From the NCBI RefSeq assembly GCF_000002425.4, contig NC_037270.1:1859765-1923764 (forward strand): a DNA stretch of 64,000 nt. Reading direction: 5' to 3'. This stretch comes from Physcomitrium patens. Lineage: Eukaryota; Streptophyta; Bryopsida; Funariales; Funariaceae. Made by a program: the position numbers and the translations under genes. The notes under the pieces were generated by a model, which saw only the letters and a program-made list of their open reading frames with translations, was not told the origin of the DNA and did not search any database. Every line of letters starts with the position of its first letter. Positions within the stretch are counted from its first letter, which is position 1. Below are positions 1-9,647 of this stretch, one piece after another.

Positions 1-324
1 ATTTGCTAAATAAAGGTTGAATCAATATACAATTTTGATTTTATTGCTCAAAGATAAAATTATATGTGCTTAAATATAATAGTTTTTTTGTTGATCAAAG
101 GTTGCATCTCTTTCTTTTGGTATAAGATAAGAACATTTAAAAAATGTGTCTATCAAATCTTGATATTTTCCAAGTCAATATATGAACTTGAAATCAAATC
201 TTAATAATGACATGCTCCAACAAGTCTAGCGACAATCCAACATATGTATTGATATGAAGTACTTAAGGTTCTTATAATCTAAATATATGATAATTAAACT
301 GAATATGTCTTCTAAATAATAATA

Positions 325-1015
325 TCATTCCTAGAAAGAATCCACGATTGCAAAAAATTCTTTATTATGGATTTTGTAGTTGATCTTTGATAGTAAAAAA
401 TTTCTAGAATAAAAAGTTATTAGATAGAATTCGTCATCTCCTTCTATTTGTGACAATATTGTATCTAAAGTAATGTTTGATGCATCTATTTCCATAAAAA
501 ATGCCTTGAAGAAGTCAATGCAATATAAAATTTGTACAAAAATAAATTTTCTTTTCAAAACATTAAACAATACTTCAACTTCTTTACTCTATTTAATTTT
601 ATTTTTACAAATCTAATATATAAGTAGAACTAAAAATTGATAAAATTTCTTGATGAAGATCTAGTAGTAATTAAAAAAGTCCAATTATTAATTAAAATTT
701 TAATAAAATTAAATAATAGAGTACAAAATCATCAAAGTATTCAAGAAAAATGTCATTTATAAGATATTTAAAAGCAACTAGTATAATTGTGAGTCCAAAA
801 GGCATGACATTATATTCAAAATATCCATAATTAATTTAAAAAGTAGTCTTTTATTTAAATATTTTTTTGATACTTTTTAAAAAATATAAAATCAAAGATA
901 AACGATATCTATTTTTATGGTAATTTCATTAAGTCCTTGGTAGTCTTTGCACATCCATAGAAATCCTTCTTTTTTTTCCTTACTAATAAGATAGTAACTC
1001 TTGCTTAAGATTTTA
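325..1015 (-). pseudogene. Decayed Ty3/Gypsy reverse transcriptase–RNase H fragment
   Basis: Reading the minus strand from about 1015 down to 330 gives, in order, recognisable pieces of a Ty3/Gypsy RT and RNase H. An MCKDYQGLNEITIK stretch matches the RT 'R-x-DYRxLN' region. A VMPFGLT motif is followed by a YFDDFVLYY segment. An RNase H start reads MEIDASNITLDTILSQ, with FYSRNF after it. Stops and frame changes interrupt the series, and the catalytic YxDD box has become YYLI. The fragment continues the gag and protease remnants found at higher coordinates on the same strand, so all belong to one old element. It cannot make a working enzyme. Positions 1-324 show nothing further that I can identify. 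Confidence 0.85.
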
Positions 1016-1230
1016 AATGGCATATGAAGTTCTTGGCCAAGTTCTTGGACAAATTCTTATAAATGTATTGCTTTAACATAGCCAACTTATTCTATAATAA
1101 GTTGTAGATTGGTCAAAATGGTAATTGAACTTTTTTTTGAAGATCAATTGGACAACCATAGGATTGATGCTCTCAAAGACTATTTGTGTTCTTTTCAAAA
1201 ACGTTCTGGAAATCTTAATATTTACTAAGA

Positions 1231-1436
1231 ATATATCAAGGACAAGAACTTGATAAAAAAAAATAAACAAGTGAGACTTTTGTCAAAGAAAGATGAAAAA
1301 ATAGAAATAACTAAATATGAATATTAAGAAAGAAACTGGAATGGCTATTGCCAAAAGACAAGAAAACTAGAGACCTTTGAAAGTAGACTAGAAACAAAAA
1401 AGGAGTTGACAAGAGTGAAGAAGGCTTCATTTTTGC

Positions 1437-1473
<37 letters not shown>

Positions 1474-1776
1474 CTACCTAGGAGCTACGTGGTGACGTTC
1501 TATAGGACTTCCAAAAATGTGCTGACTTCGCACAATACATATCTTAACTTGCAAGGCAAATTTTCTATGTGGGTGCCACATAGTTAGCTTGTTCCGTAAG
1601 CTACCAACATGTGTGACAAGTGGCTAACTTATTGACTAAGTTTCTAACCTACCAATCAAGTACAAATGCATGTAAATTCAAAGCAACATCTATGAAGCTT
1701 CTAGAAAGCTTCTCTAAAAGATATTATGAAATTAATCTATTTTTACCTAATTCTACCTATTCATATCACCTAGGTA
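1231..1776 (-). repeat. LTR-like repeat, copy A
   Basis: About 545 bp that recur as copy B (3683-4142, same orientation) and copy C (27201-27712, opposite orientation). In the orientation of copy C there is a TATA-like box, then sequence resembling the start of a transcript, as in the U3-R part of an LTR. Copy A lies between the protease and RT remnants of the minus-strand Gypsy element, so it looks like a later solo-LTR insertion. Its TATA-box position is occupied by a (TA) run at 1440-1471. Exact ends are uncertain because the copies have diverged. Confidence 0.7.
1440..1471. repeat. (TA)n microsatellite inside LTR copy A
   Basis: About sixteen TA dinucleotides in place of the short TATA-like element found at the same point of copies B and C. 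Confidence 0.95.
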
Positions 1777-1989
1777 ATAATTACAATAAATATATGTATA
1801 TGATAGAATATCACTTGACATCTTTTTACTATAAAAAATAGACATAGCATATATAATAAAAGATGACTTTTTCTTTGTTGCATACATAAAAGTTCTAGAA
1901 TCTATTAATAGAAATTTAGATGTATTAGACTTATATATTTTTATTTTATTAATAAAAATTTAGATTAAATTAGAAGAAAAATCAAGATT

Positions 1990-2285
1990 ATAAAAAATCT
2001 AATTTATTTAAGAATATTTTTTTAACCATGATAATTCTAAAATTAATAGATTAAAGAAAGATCTTATTATACTGAATATAACTACACTATTATGAATTTT
2101 AATTACCACATCTAAATAAAAAATCTCATAGATAATATTTTCAAAAGACAACAAACAGTCATCTATAATTTCTATATGTATGGCTTTAATTTTCTTAACT
2201 AAAGCTATTTCTTACTTTTTTTACTAAAGTCTTTACTTGTAAAAAAAGCTGGAGCTCTTGAATCTAATAAGATAAAGATTTTGTA
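1990..2285 (-). pseudogene. Decayed Ty3/Gypsy aspartic protease fragment
   Basis: The minus strand encodes LLDSRAPAFF followed further on by LDVVIKIHNSVVIFSIIRS and LELSWLKKY. This is the layout of a Gypsy protease: an active-site D-S-G box, a hydrophobic core, then an 'LGLxWL' box. The active-site glycine is replaced by arginine (DSR), and stops lie further along. It sits between the gag remnant (2480-3085) and the RT remnant (325-1015) in the order expected for one element. Confidence 0.75.
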
Positions 2286-2479
2286 ATTTTTAAGTCTTAA
2301 ACACACATCTATTATTAAATAAGGTGAAGGATTTGAAAAGAAAATAGGATTTTTACAAAATGTTATATATGATTCCAGCCACACAATTCTTATTGGACTT
2401 AGAGAAACTTGTTTTTTGACACATTGACTTCTTTGGCAACCATACTCTTCATTTTGTGATTATATTGTTTTTATGGATA

Positions 2480-3085
2480 ATATTGAGTAGCATGATTAGC
2501 TTCTCCATAATTTAGGTACAAACCTTCTTAACAATGTCGAGTCTATTCTTCCTCAATGAAAGATTTAAAATGTATTGGATCAATTTGCATTAATTTTGGC
2601 CTTAATGAATAAAATTTTAAAAATTTAGAAGTTTCCGCCATTACTTGAATTGTTTCTCTTCAACCAAATCTTTGTTCTTAATGTCTTTGAAATAATCAAT
2701 TTTTGTATGTAATAGGTTAAGTAATAAATTATTCTAAAAAAATTACTTTTGACATTGTAAATAAAAAATCTTTGATATTAACTTTTAACTTATATAAAAG
2801 TTGATTGATAAAAGCTTTATTGTATCAGTCCACATGACAAGCAAGGTTTTAGAATTTAATAATATATATGGTGATTGATTGTAATCTTTCTTATAAAGAT
2901 TTGAGCTTGGTCTCTACTACTCTTTTATGATCACTTTTTCTAAATGTGGCCGTAAACACTTTTAAGAATGAATTCAAATTACAAAAGAGTTGTGAATCCT
3001 TTTCCATCAAAAATACAAACCAAAAGAGAGTACTTTCAAAAAAAAAATGTGCATATAAATATAACTTGAGTAAATCCATCAATAT
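2480..3085 (-). pseudogene. Decayed Ty3/Gypsy gag fragment with mutated zinc knuckle
   Basis: The minus strand carries LMEKDSQLFCNLNSF and FRKSDHKRVVETKLKSL, then an AFINQLLYKL segment. These match the retrotrans_gag capsid domain (the region of W-x-F, K-x-R-x-A and INQFxxGL). Near 2490-2540 a zinc-knuckle remnant reads GLYLNYGEANHATQYYP, with tyrosine where all three cysteines of CX2CX4HX4C are expected. In-frame stops separate the parts. This is the 5' coding part of the minus-strand element whose protease and RT follow at lower coordinates. The gap 3090-3680 holds nothing I can identify. Confidence 0.8.
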
Positions 3086-3682
3086 ATTAGAAAATATGCA
3101 ATCTTAGATAGAAGTTGAATTATTATAGAAATTCTTGAAATTTTGATCTTGTCCCATCAAACTTCTTGGCTATACTAATCTTTACCTTTTTCATGCTTGT
3201 AAAAGCAAGATTTCCTAGATTTGGTTGTGAAGTCAATATATTTACTTCTTTCAACAATATAACTTCTTAAAATAGATTATAGACTTTTTTTATAGGAATA
3301 GGAATAGTGCTTCTATGGTTGGCATTGGTGATATATAAAATGTCCATCCTAAAAATGTTAATAAGCTTGTAAAAATTTGAAATAGTTGCAAATCTATTCT
3401 TACTTCTGCCAAGTATAGTATCTATGATTTTTTCTTCTATTTCAAAAACTTAATAAATTCACAAGTCAAATTAGAAGAAGGTAATCTACAACCTTTAATG
3501 GCAAATAATAATTTCTACAAAGAAAGATAATCCACTCTTTTTAAGGAAAAAATCAATGATAGAAAAATAAATGCATGTCCAAGATGGATAATTTGCAATT
3601 TCCTAAATATAATAATAGAAGTGAAATAATCCACTCATTTCTAAAAATAAGATAAGAATAATAACTTAAGACTTTTACCAAT

Positions 3683-4142
3683 CTATCAAGGACAAGAATT
3701 TAATGAAAATACATAAATAAGTGAGAAATAAATCAAAAAAAGATAACAAACTAGAAATAAGAAAGTAAATATATTTAATAAGAAATTAGAATGGCTATTT
3801 CCAAAGGTTAGAAAATTAGAGATTCTTGAAATTAGACTAGAAGAAAAAATCAAAATTAAAAAGAATGAAGAAGGCTTCATTCTTGCTTTTATATATACTA
3901 TCTATCTAAGAATTATAAAACAACGTTCTACAAGACTTCTATCACGTATTTAATTTGTAAGAAATATGTCTTAATTTGTAAAGCAAGTTTCTTATATGTG
4001 CACCATATTGTTAGCTTATACCACAAGTTATCAATACATATGACATGTAATTAACTTCTTAGCCATATTTTTAACTTACAATAAGATATTATCAAATTAA
4101 CTTATTTTTACCTACTTCTATCTATTCATATTATCTAGATAT
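3683..4142 (-). repeat. LTR-like repeat, copy B (probable 5' LTR of the decayed minus-strand element)
   Basis: Homologous to copies A and C over most of its length. It lies upstream of the minus-strand gag remnant, where a 5' LTR should be. Just inside its gag-proximal end the minus strand reads TTGGTAAAAGTC, a weak match to the initiator-Met primer-binding site TTGGTATCAGAGC, so the LTR reading is plausible but not proven. Confidence 0.6.
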
Positions 4143-4338
4143 TTATAAATATTTCTATGATACCTATGCTATATGAAAAAATCCATAATTACATTTTTTT
4201 GTGTCAACTGTGTCAAATTGCCAAATCTAGATTTATATAAATAAAGCAAGCTTTCTTACAAGCCATACCACAACTCATGTTATTTATGCATTAAAGACTA
4301 TATTTTATTGGTTCTATTAAATTCTTTACATGACAATG

Positions 4339-5055
4339 GAATAAATATATACTTATGGCTACCAATTATGATACCAAAAAGTACAAAGCATGTGTATTAA
4401 AAACTAATACCATCTGGATTGTTGCCAATTTTTTTTATAAAAATATTATTACTCAATTGAGATGTTTAATTGAAATTATCTTGGATAAAAGCATGGATTT
4501 TTTAAATGAAGTAATTGAATAATTTTTAGATACATTCATCATCAAACATCATAAATTGACATTCTGTTATTTTTAGAATAATGGCTTGATTGAATCTACT
4601 AACAAAAGCATCATAAATATATTATAATGCTTCATATACAAGAATAAGGAGGACTAAGATAAATATTTATTAGCTACTTGTTGTGCCCATTGCGTAGCTT
4701 ATGAAACCACAATAGATCACTATTCATTTGAACTTGTATTTTGTGTTTAGTTCCTACTTTATATTCACTTATGATAAACTTGTACCTTTATAAGACTTGG
4801 CTATTAAAGCACTTATAATTATATAGAAGATCTCAAATAAATAAAAGAATTATGCTACGATCTCTTGACTAAAATTAAATTTTATCAAAAAAAAAACTAT
4901 TTATGGTCTATCAAAAGAAATAAAAGCCTCATAAATTTAATAAACGAGACTTTGTCATTTGGTAGCCTAAAGATCCAAAAATTTAAGTTGCCAAATTCAA
5001 TCTATTATGGCATAGGCCATATAGAATTTAGCTTGTACTATCAAAAAATATAATT
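4339..5055 (+). pseudogene. Decayed Ty3/Gypsy integrase core, plus strand
   Basis: The plus strand reads NKYILMATNYDTK, then KTNTIWIVANFFYKNI, then GLIESTNKS and DHYSFELVF, separated by a few stops. The order and spacing match the catalytic core of a plant Gypsy integrase (KYILVATDY... KTNTA..V..F....I... NGQAESTNK... PFELVYG). The first catalytic aspartate position reads N, while the final glutamate (IESTNK) survives. A downstream stretch, KIQKFKLPNSIYYGIG, is consistent with the polyprotein C-terminal tail. The orientation is opposite to the gag-RT remnants to the left, so it comes from a different insertion. Positions 5060-5452 show nothing identifiable. Confidence 0.75.
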
Positions 5056-5452
5056 TTATTTATTGATTAGAACAACTATAATTTATATACCACTATTGTA
5101 AACATAAGTAAGATTTTTCAATACAAGCTCATATTTTCAATTCTTACATTTCTACAAGCTACTCCTTGAAAGACGTAGATTAAATCCTTGAAAAAAATGA
5201 TAATTCATAATCATCACAACATCACAATTCCAAATTATATCCAATATATTCATTTGAGATTATGATCATTGACATTACTACCTCATCATTTTAATACAAT
5301 ATAATTGTAAAGCAACTTGTCTTACTAATACTAAAAATGGTAACCAATATGATAACATTTGAAAACCTTTATATTAGTGTGATTTCTATGAAAATATTAT
5401 GTATCTCCATAAAAACCAACATTCTTGTACTACCATTGGTCCCTTCTTTTTA

Positions 5453-5456
5453 ACGT
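5453..5456. other. Target-site duplication, left copy
   Basis: ACGT immediately before the 5' LTR, repeated at 14235-14238 immediately after the 3' LTR. A shared A next to it would also allow a 5-bp duplication (AACGT). Confidence 0.8.
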
Positions 5457-6031
5457 TGTCATGTTGTAACACGAGTATACAGTGAAAATAAAAAGAAAGG
5501 GGAATTTTATTAATATTCAGTTACCTCGAATATTGGGAGCATCGACCAACTCCAGTACAAATACTGAGTGGTCAGGTTCAGTGACTCCGTTACAGTCAGC
5601 CGGGGCATACTGGAATGCCCCGTTCGATTCCAATAACGGGAGTCAGCAGGAAGAGAAGGACCAATTCACACGATGGGTTCGAGGAGCCAATTGGATCCAA
5701 TTTCGATAATCCAATCCGGGTCCTCTTACCCAATATGAGACCTGTATTGGTGGGGCAACCCAATGCAGTCTAGTTACGGGAAATCCAGGTCTTACTACGG
5801 GTCTTAGCCAATCTGACGCGAGGACCAATTGGACCCAATTACGGGAACATCCAGGTTACTACGGGCATCTTTCCTAATATAGGACCTGAATTGGTCGGGC
5901 GACTCAATGTGGTCCCGATTACGGGGTTCGATTCTGTTTCAGGCTGTCCTGTTCTCTGTGCCGTCTCAGGGAACATTGTTTTCGGTAAATGGATTTCTTA
6001 AAGGTAAAAACGGAGGAGAAAGCTTGGCGGC

Positions 6032-6120
6032 GAGAGCCAATTTCGAATCCAAGTTGAGGTGAGAGCCAATTTCAGATCCAAGCTTGAGGTGGGAGCCAAT
6101 TCCGGATCTAAGACGGAAGA
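6032..6120 (+). repeat. 3 x ~30 bp tandem repeat inside the LTR
   Basis: Three consecutive units beginning GAGAGCCAATTTC or GGGAGCCAATTCC, each about 29-30 bp (6032, 6061, 6091). The same array is in the 3' LTR at 13412-13500. Tandem U3 motifs of this kind often act as transcription-factor binding repeats; that role is inferred. Confidence 0.85.
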
Positions 6121-6680
6121 TTGAAGAAATTCAGAGGATAAGGTTAGGGGGAATATAGTTTTGGAGTGGTGGGGGTTTTTTTTTTTTCAAGGGGAAATCG
6201 GGGGGGGAAGCGAGTTTTTTTTTTTCAAGCTTCTGCAAGGTTACCAGTTCGGGTTTCATTGGGGGTTTTTTTTGAAGATCAAGGGAATTAGAGAGAGGAG
6301 CTTCATGCTTCGGGTCGGGGAAGGAAAGACATAGAATTTGGATTTTTCTTCTTCATAGAGTTTTGGGAAGACTGAGGCAATCGCGGCTGAAGTCAGTGTT
6401 GTAATGGTGAATCGGGATTTTTAAATAAAGTGGGTTTGAATACTCTTGACTGTTTTGTAAAATCGAGTTACGTCTGTGATTGAAGGATTAAAGGGGTGTC
6501 TATAGGATTGAGTATGCGGAGTGAATGAAATTTATTGGGTTAATCTAACAGGACAGTCAGTGGATACAAGATCGTAAGTACAAAGGGGTATTGAAGATTA
6601 ACAGTTTGGGTTGTTCGGAGTTCTCTGTAACGTCTAGAGACCTATCGGTTGGGAAAAAAAAAAAAAAAAAAAAAAAAAGA

Positions 6681-6699
6681 CTTCGACAAGCAGTCGAAG
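6681..6699 (+). other. Perfect hairpin after the LTR poly-A run
   Basis: CTTCGAC, a 5-nt loop AAGCA, then GTCGAAG: a 7-bp perfect stem directly downstream of the A run that ends at 6678. Repeated in the 3' LTR. It may affect polyadenylation or primer annealing in the element RNA; this is inferred. Confidence 0.6.
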
Positions 6700-6856
6700 A
6701 GCATCCGTATAGATTTACGGTACATTGTTGCAGTCGTTTATATTCCAGCAGTCAAAAACTGATAGACTGCTTGACTATCGGCGAATCTCCATACTACCTT
6801 CTACAGCCAGACGCCCGGCGCGTTCTCGAGCAGGAAAGCACGTAATACGACATAAG

Positions 6857-6874
6857 TGGTGAACCCGACGTGAA
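6857..6874 (+). other. Primer-binding site of the Gypsy element
   Basis: TGGTGAACCCGACGTGAA begins 4 nt after the 5' LTR. TGG pairs with a tRNA CCA end, and the 18-nt length is normal. It is not the initiator-Met site (TGGTATCAGAGC) common in plant elements. I could not assign the tRNA. Confidence 0.7.
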
Positions 6875-6924
6875 AGCTTGAGGTAGAAGGTATTAGATTT
6901 CGGTTGATTTTATCTTTATTTTTT

Positions 6925-8625
6925 ATGGAAAACGAAAATAAAAATTTTGAAGGATTTTTGGGAGAAATTTCTGGTGGGGAGTCTTCTAAAGGACAAGGTA
7001 TGCACATGGATCCGTCTATTGCTAGTTTGTTTCAAGCCTTCTCATTGTCAATGCAGCAACAGCAAAGCAATGATCGAAAGGAAGCTTTGGCAACCAAAGC
7101 ATTGCAAGCAGTGGTCAATAAAATTGATCAATTTGATGGGAGGAATATTTCAAGGTATTTAAGATGTTATGTTCTTGAAATGGAATTAAATCGGGTTTCT
7201 GAGAAGAAAATGGTTGCACTATTTGGACTTGCCACGAAACCGGAGATAAAGGACCACATTACATCGATTACGGATCGTTGTGGGAATTCATGGGAGGATT
7301 TTTCACATGCATTGAAAGACGAATATTTCTTGGAAGATGCTGATCGCGTTACTAAGAAGCTGTTTCTGGGATGGATTGAACGGCCCAATAAGAATTTGCA
7401 AGCAACAGAGCTACTAAGGAAATTTGAGAGGCAGTACTCTCAATTATCGAAGGTAGAAAAATTGACATTGGAGCCGAACAAAGTTGATCTATTTCTTCAA
7501 GATGCTGATGGAGAATTGCAAGAGAAATTAGAACCCCTTCTTGAAGACAAAGAAGAAGATGAAGGATTGACAACAAAGTGGAAGAACGTTGAAGATGCGA
7601 TGGGGTTGTTTACAAAAAAAGAAAGGAAGAAGGATAGGAGTAATATTCCGAAAACAGTACAAGCACCCAAAGCTCCAGTACGTACTACACCACCGACAAT
7701 GCCTACAGTTCAACCTTCGATATCCTTGTCAAAGAAAACAGATATGGGTATGGAAGAAATTATACGAGGAATGCGAGATCTTCAAATCAAATTGGCAAGA
7801 CTTGAAGAGAATACTTCTATAAACAATTCGAAGAATGTTTCAAAACAAGGATATGTACAAAGATGCATTTGGTGTGATGATGCTTCACACACTAGAAAAG
7901 ATTGCAATGAATTTAATAATATGATACGGCAGGGAATTATTTGCTGGAAAGATGGGAAGATAGCATTGAAAGATAGGGAGGATCTTCTTCAAACCAATTT
8001 TGGCAAGGGAGGAATGAGAGCATTGGTTCAAGATTACTTAAAAGGGCATGAAACAGTAGCACGAGAAAGTGCAAGTTATGGTGCTAGAGTAGATGATGAA
8101 ATTGGTGGAAGTACGGCAACTAGTGAGTTTTGGGCTTCTGCCGTTTCTACAATGCAAGAAGGGAAATTACCTCGAGAAGCGTTATTGAGAACTGCAGCTA
8201 CAATACGAGGAAGAACAGGTTGGGAGGATCCTGTTGAGTCTCTTTCAGTTCATGCATATATTGCTAAGAGCCAACATGAAGCTTTGATGGAAGAAAAAAG
8301 ACGAGGAAATTTTGATGATACTAGAAAAGGAAATTTTTCTAAGAGGCAAACTCGAGGAGACAAGGCTCGGGAGGCAGCTTCACAAGAATTACCTGTAAAG
8401 GATACCTCAGTATCATTGGGAGAAAAAACAACGGAGACAAAAGATAAGGGCAAATCAATTGCTTATAAGCTACTTTCTGACATTGAAGCGGCAACAAATT
8501 TGAAAGGGGTGTTGGAAGAACGTATATTAAACGCTAAGGTGGAATTCACATTGAAAGAAGTCTTGGGAATTGCAAAGAAGGAGTTTCATGATGTTATCAT
8601 TGACAGCATTAAGCGAAAGAGGTAA
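6925..8625 (+). CDS. gag: Gag polyprotein of the Gypsy element
   Basis: A 566-aa open frame beginning MENENKNFEG, the first ATG after the primer-binding site. It should form the capsid/nucleocapsid that packages the element RNA in the cytoplasm. A helical, charged central part (about residues 30-250) corresponds to the capsid region. A CCHC zinc knuckle, CIWCDDASHTRKDC, lies at about residues 314-327 and is followed by an NNMIRQGIICW stretch. The C-terminal third is rich in K, R and E. The frame ends with TAA at 8623-8625; the protease continues in the same frame, with its first ATG 18 nt later. Gag-pol could therefore be made by readthrough, or the stop could be a CAA to TAA mutation. No stops occur inside gag. 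Confidence 0.88.
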   Translation: MENENKNFEGFLGEISGGESSKGQGMHMDPSIASLFQAFSLSMQQQQSNDRKEALATKALQAVVNKIDQFDGRNISRYLRCYVLEMELNRVSEKKMVALFGLATKPEIKDHITSITDRCGNSWEDFSHALKDEYFLEDADRVTKKLFLGWIERPNKNLQATELLRKFERQYSQLSKVEKLTLEPNKVDLFLQDADGELQEKLEPLLEDKEEDEGLTTKWKNVEDAMGLFTKKERKKDRSNIPKTVQAPKAPVRTTPPTMPTVQPSISLSKKTDMGMEEIIRGMRDLQIKLARLEENTSINNSKNVSKQGYVQRCIWCDDASHTRKDCNEFNNMIRQGIICWKDGKIALKDREDLLQTNFGKGGMRALVQDYLKGHETVARESASYGARVDDEIGGSTATSEFWASAVSTMQEGKLPREALLRTAATIRGRTGWEDPVESLSVHAYIAKSQHEALMEEKRRGNFDDTRKGNFSKRQTRGDKAREAASQELPVKDTSVSLGEKTTETKDKGKSIAYKLLSDIEAATNLKGVLEERILNAKVEFTLKEVLGIAKKEFHDVIIDSIKRKR

Positions 8626-8643
8626 TTAATAAGCGAAACTGGA

Positions 8644-9297
8644 ATGAGTCATGCTATTGACGCAAGAATATGTAGAGATGAAGAAGAGGTTGATATTGGT
8701 TACAAGCAACCAACAAATGAAAAGAATGGGTATAATCAGCGAGTACGTTTCGAAGATTCTAGTGACAAGGAAATGAAAACTTTGAGCCATTATACTCGAA
8801 AGCATTGGGCAAGGGCAACTACTCAGGTATTGGTGAAGGTAGGAGATATAGAAGAACCAATAGTTGCTTTGGTGGACCATAGTTCTGAAATAAATCTCAT
8901 GTCTAAAGATCTTTATAAGAAGCAAAAATGGCCAATTGATATGGAACATGGATGGGCAATACGAGCAGCTAATAACACACGAGGCAAATTATATGGAGCT
9001 TGTCCAGATGTCAAAATTCGGATTGGGGATGTTGCTACGGAGCAACATTTCTTCGTTCAAGATACAACGTCTTATCCGTTGATTTTAGGACAACCTTATA
9101 TCACGGCAACACGGATGGAAACAAAGGTACTTGACGATGGTTCTGCTTATGCAAGGGTACGGAGCGAAGATGGGAGGAAAGCTGTACAATTTCTAATAGT
9201 ACCTCCTAACCATGAACGGAATCGAGATAGGTTGAGGGAGAAACCATTGCCAAAGATTGTTGAAGGATTTAAGGATTTTGGGGAGGTACCACTGTAA
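8644..9297 (+). pseudogene. pol (PR): Protease domain of the Gypsy element, active site altered
   Basis: An open frame in phase with gag, containing ALVDHSSEINLMS at about residues 75-87 and LILGQPYITATRMETK at about 150. The layout is that of a retropepsin: an active-site D-x-G box, then an 'LGxP(Y/F)' region. The usual glycine after the aspartate box is serine here (DHSS rather than DHGS or DSGS), and GGT to AGT would explain it. This probably inactivates the enzyme that cleaves Gag-Pol. The frame closes at 9295-9297. Matching polyprotein sequence continues one frame back from about 9290, so either a minus-one frameshift or an indel lies in the T/G-run region near 9280-9290. Confidence 0.8.
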
Positions 9298-9647
9298 AGC
9301 GAGATTATGGAGGTACAAAAGAGGAGGTACTCTCGCGAGATGAAGGTACCTTTGATGCGAGTTTTATTGGTATATTGGAGAATGGAAATATTATGTATAA
9401 GAAAGTTGATGATTTTAAAAGAAAAGAAAGAAAAAGATTATATGATATTGAAGGACAGTTGCGCAAGATGGGTACATTGCAAGATGATGAGAGGATTTTG
9501 GGTGTTTATGAAGAAAATGGGCTGGAAGATTCATTGGAATTGATTACATCTATTGGGTTAGGGGATAATGATAAGATTGTTGAGATTCATTCGAGAGAGG
9601 TTTATACCATGCTTGAATCTTTTCAAGCACCAGAAGTCACAGTATAG
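9291..9647 (+). pseudogene. Gypsy polyprotein linker between protease and RT
   Basis: Continues in the RT frame (start positions divisible by 3) and is rich in K, R, E and D. It includes VDDFKRKERKRLYDIEG and ends EAPEV-like at a TAG stop (9645-9647). The residues after the stop (TRYKTADKKVKPVAGPLP) carry on the same protein, and the context suggests TGG (Trp) mutated to TAG. No separate function is recognised. Confidence 0.7.

Larger units (their letters stand above)
5457..6852 (+). repeat. 5' LTR of the Gypsy element
   Basis: 1396 bp, starting TGTCAT and ending ACGACA; the 3' LTR keeps the perfect terminal inverted pair TGTCGT/ACGACA. The left part contains scattered CCAATT and TTACGGG motifs and a 3 x 30 bp tandem repeat. 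The right part has an A run of about 25 nt (ending at 6678), followed directly by a short perfect hairpin. Short open frames inside (for example 5482-5709) recur in the 3' LTR and have no protein similarity that I recognise, so I do not call genes. Confidence 0.95.

Noticed and set aside
331..570. Separate small gene of 79 codons
   Set aside because: It is the RNase H start of the decayed Gypsy pol fragment.
5482..5709. 75-codon open frame starting ATGAAAATAAAAAGA-like, repeated at 12862-13089
   Set aside because: Lies within both LTRs and varies with them; no protein family recognised, so it is LTR sequence, not a gene.
6654..6678. A run as poly-A tail of a processed retrogene
   Set aside because: The same A run sits at the same place in both LTRs, so it is part of the LTR.
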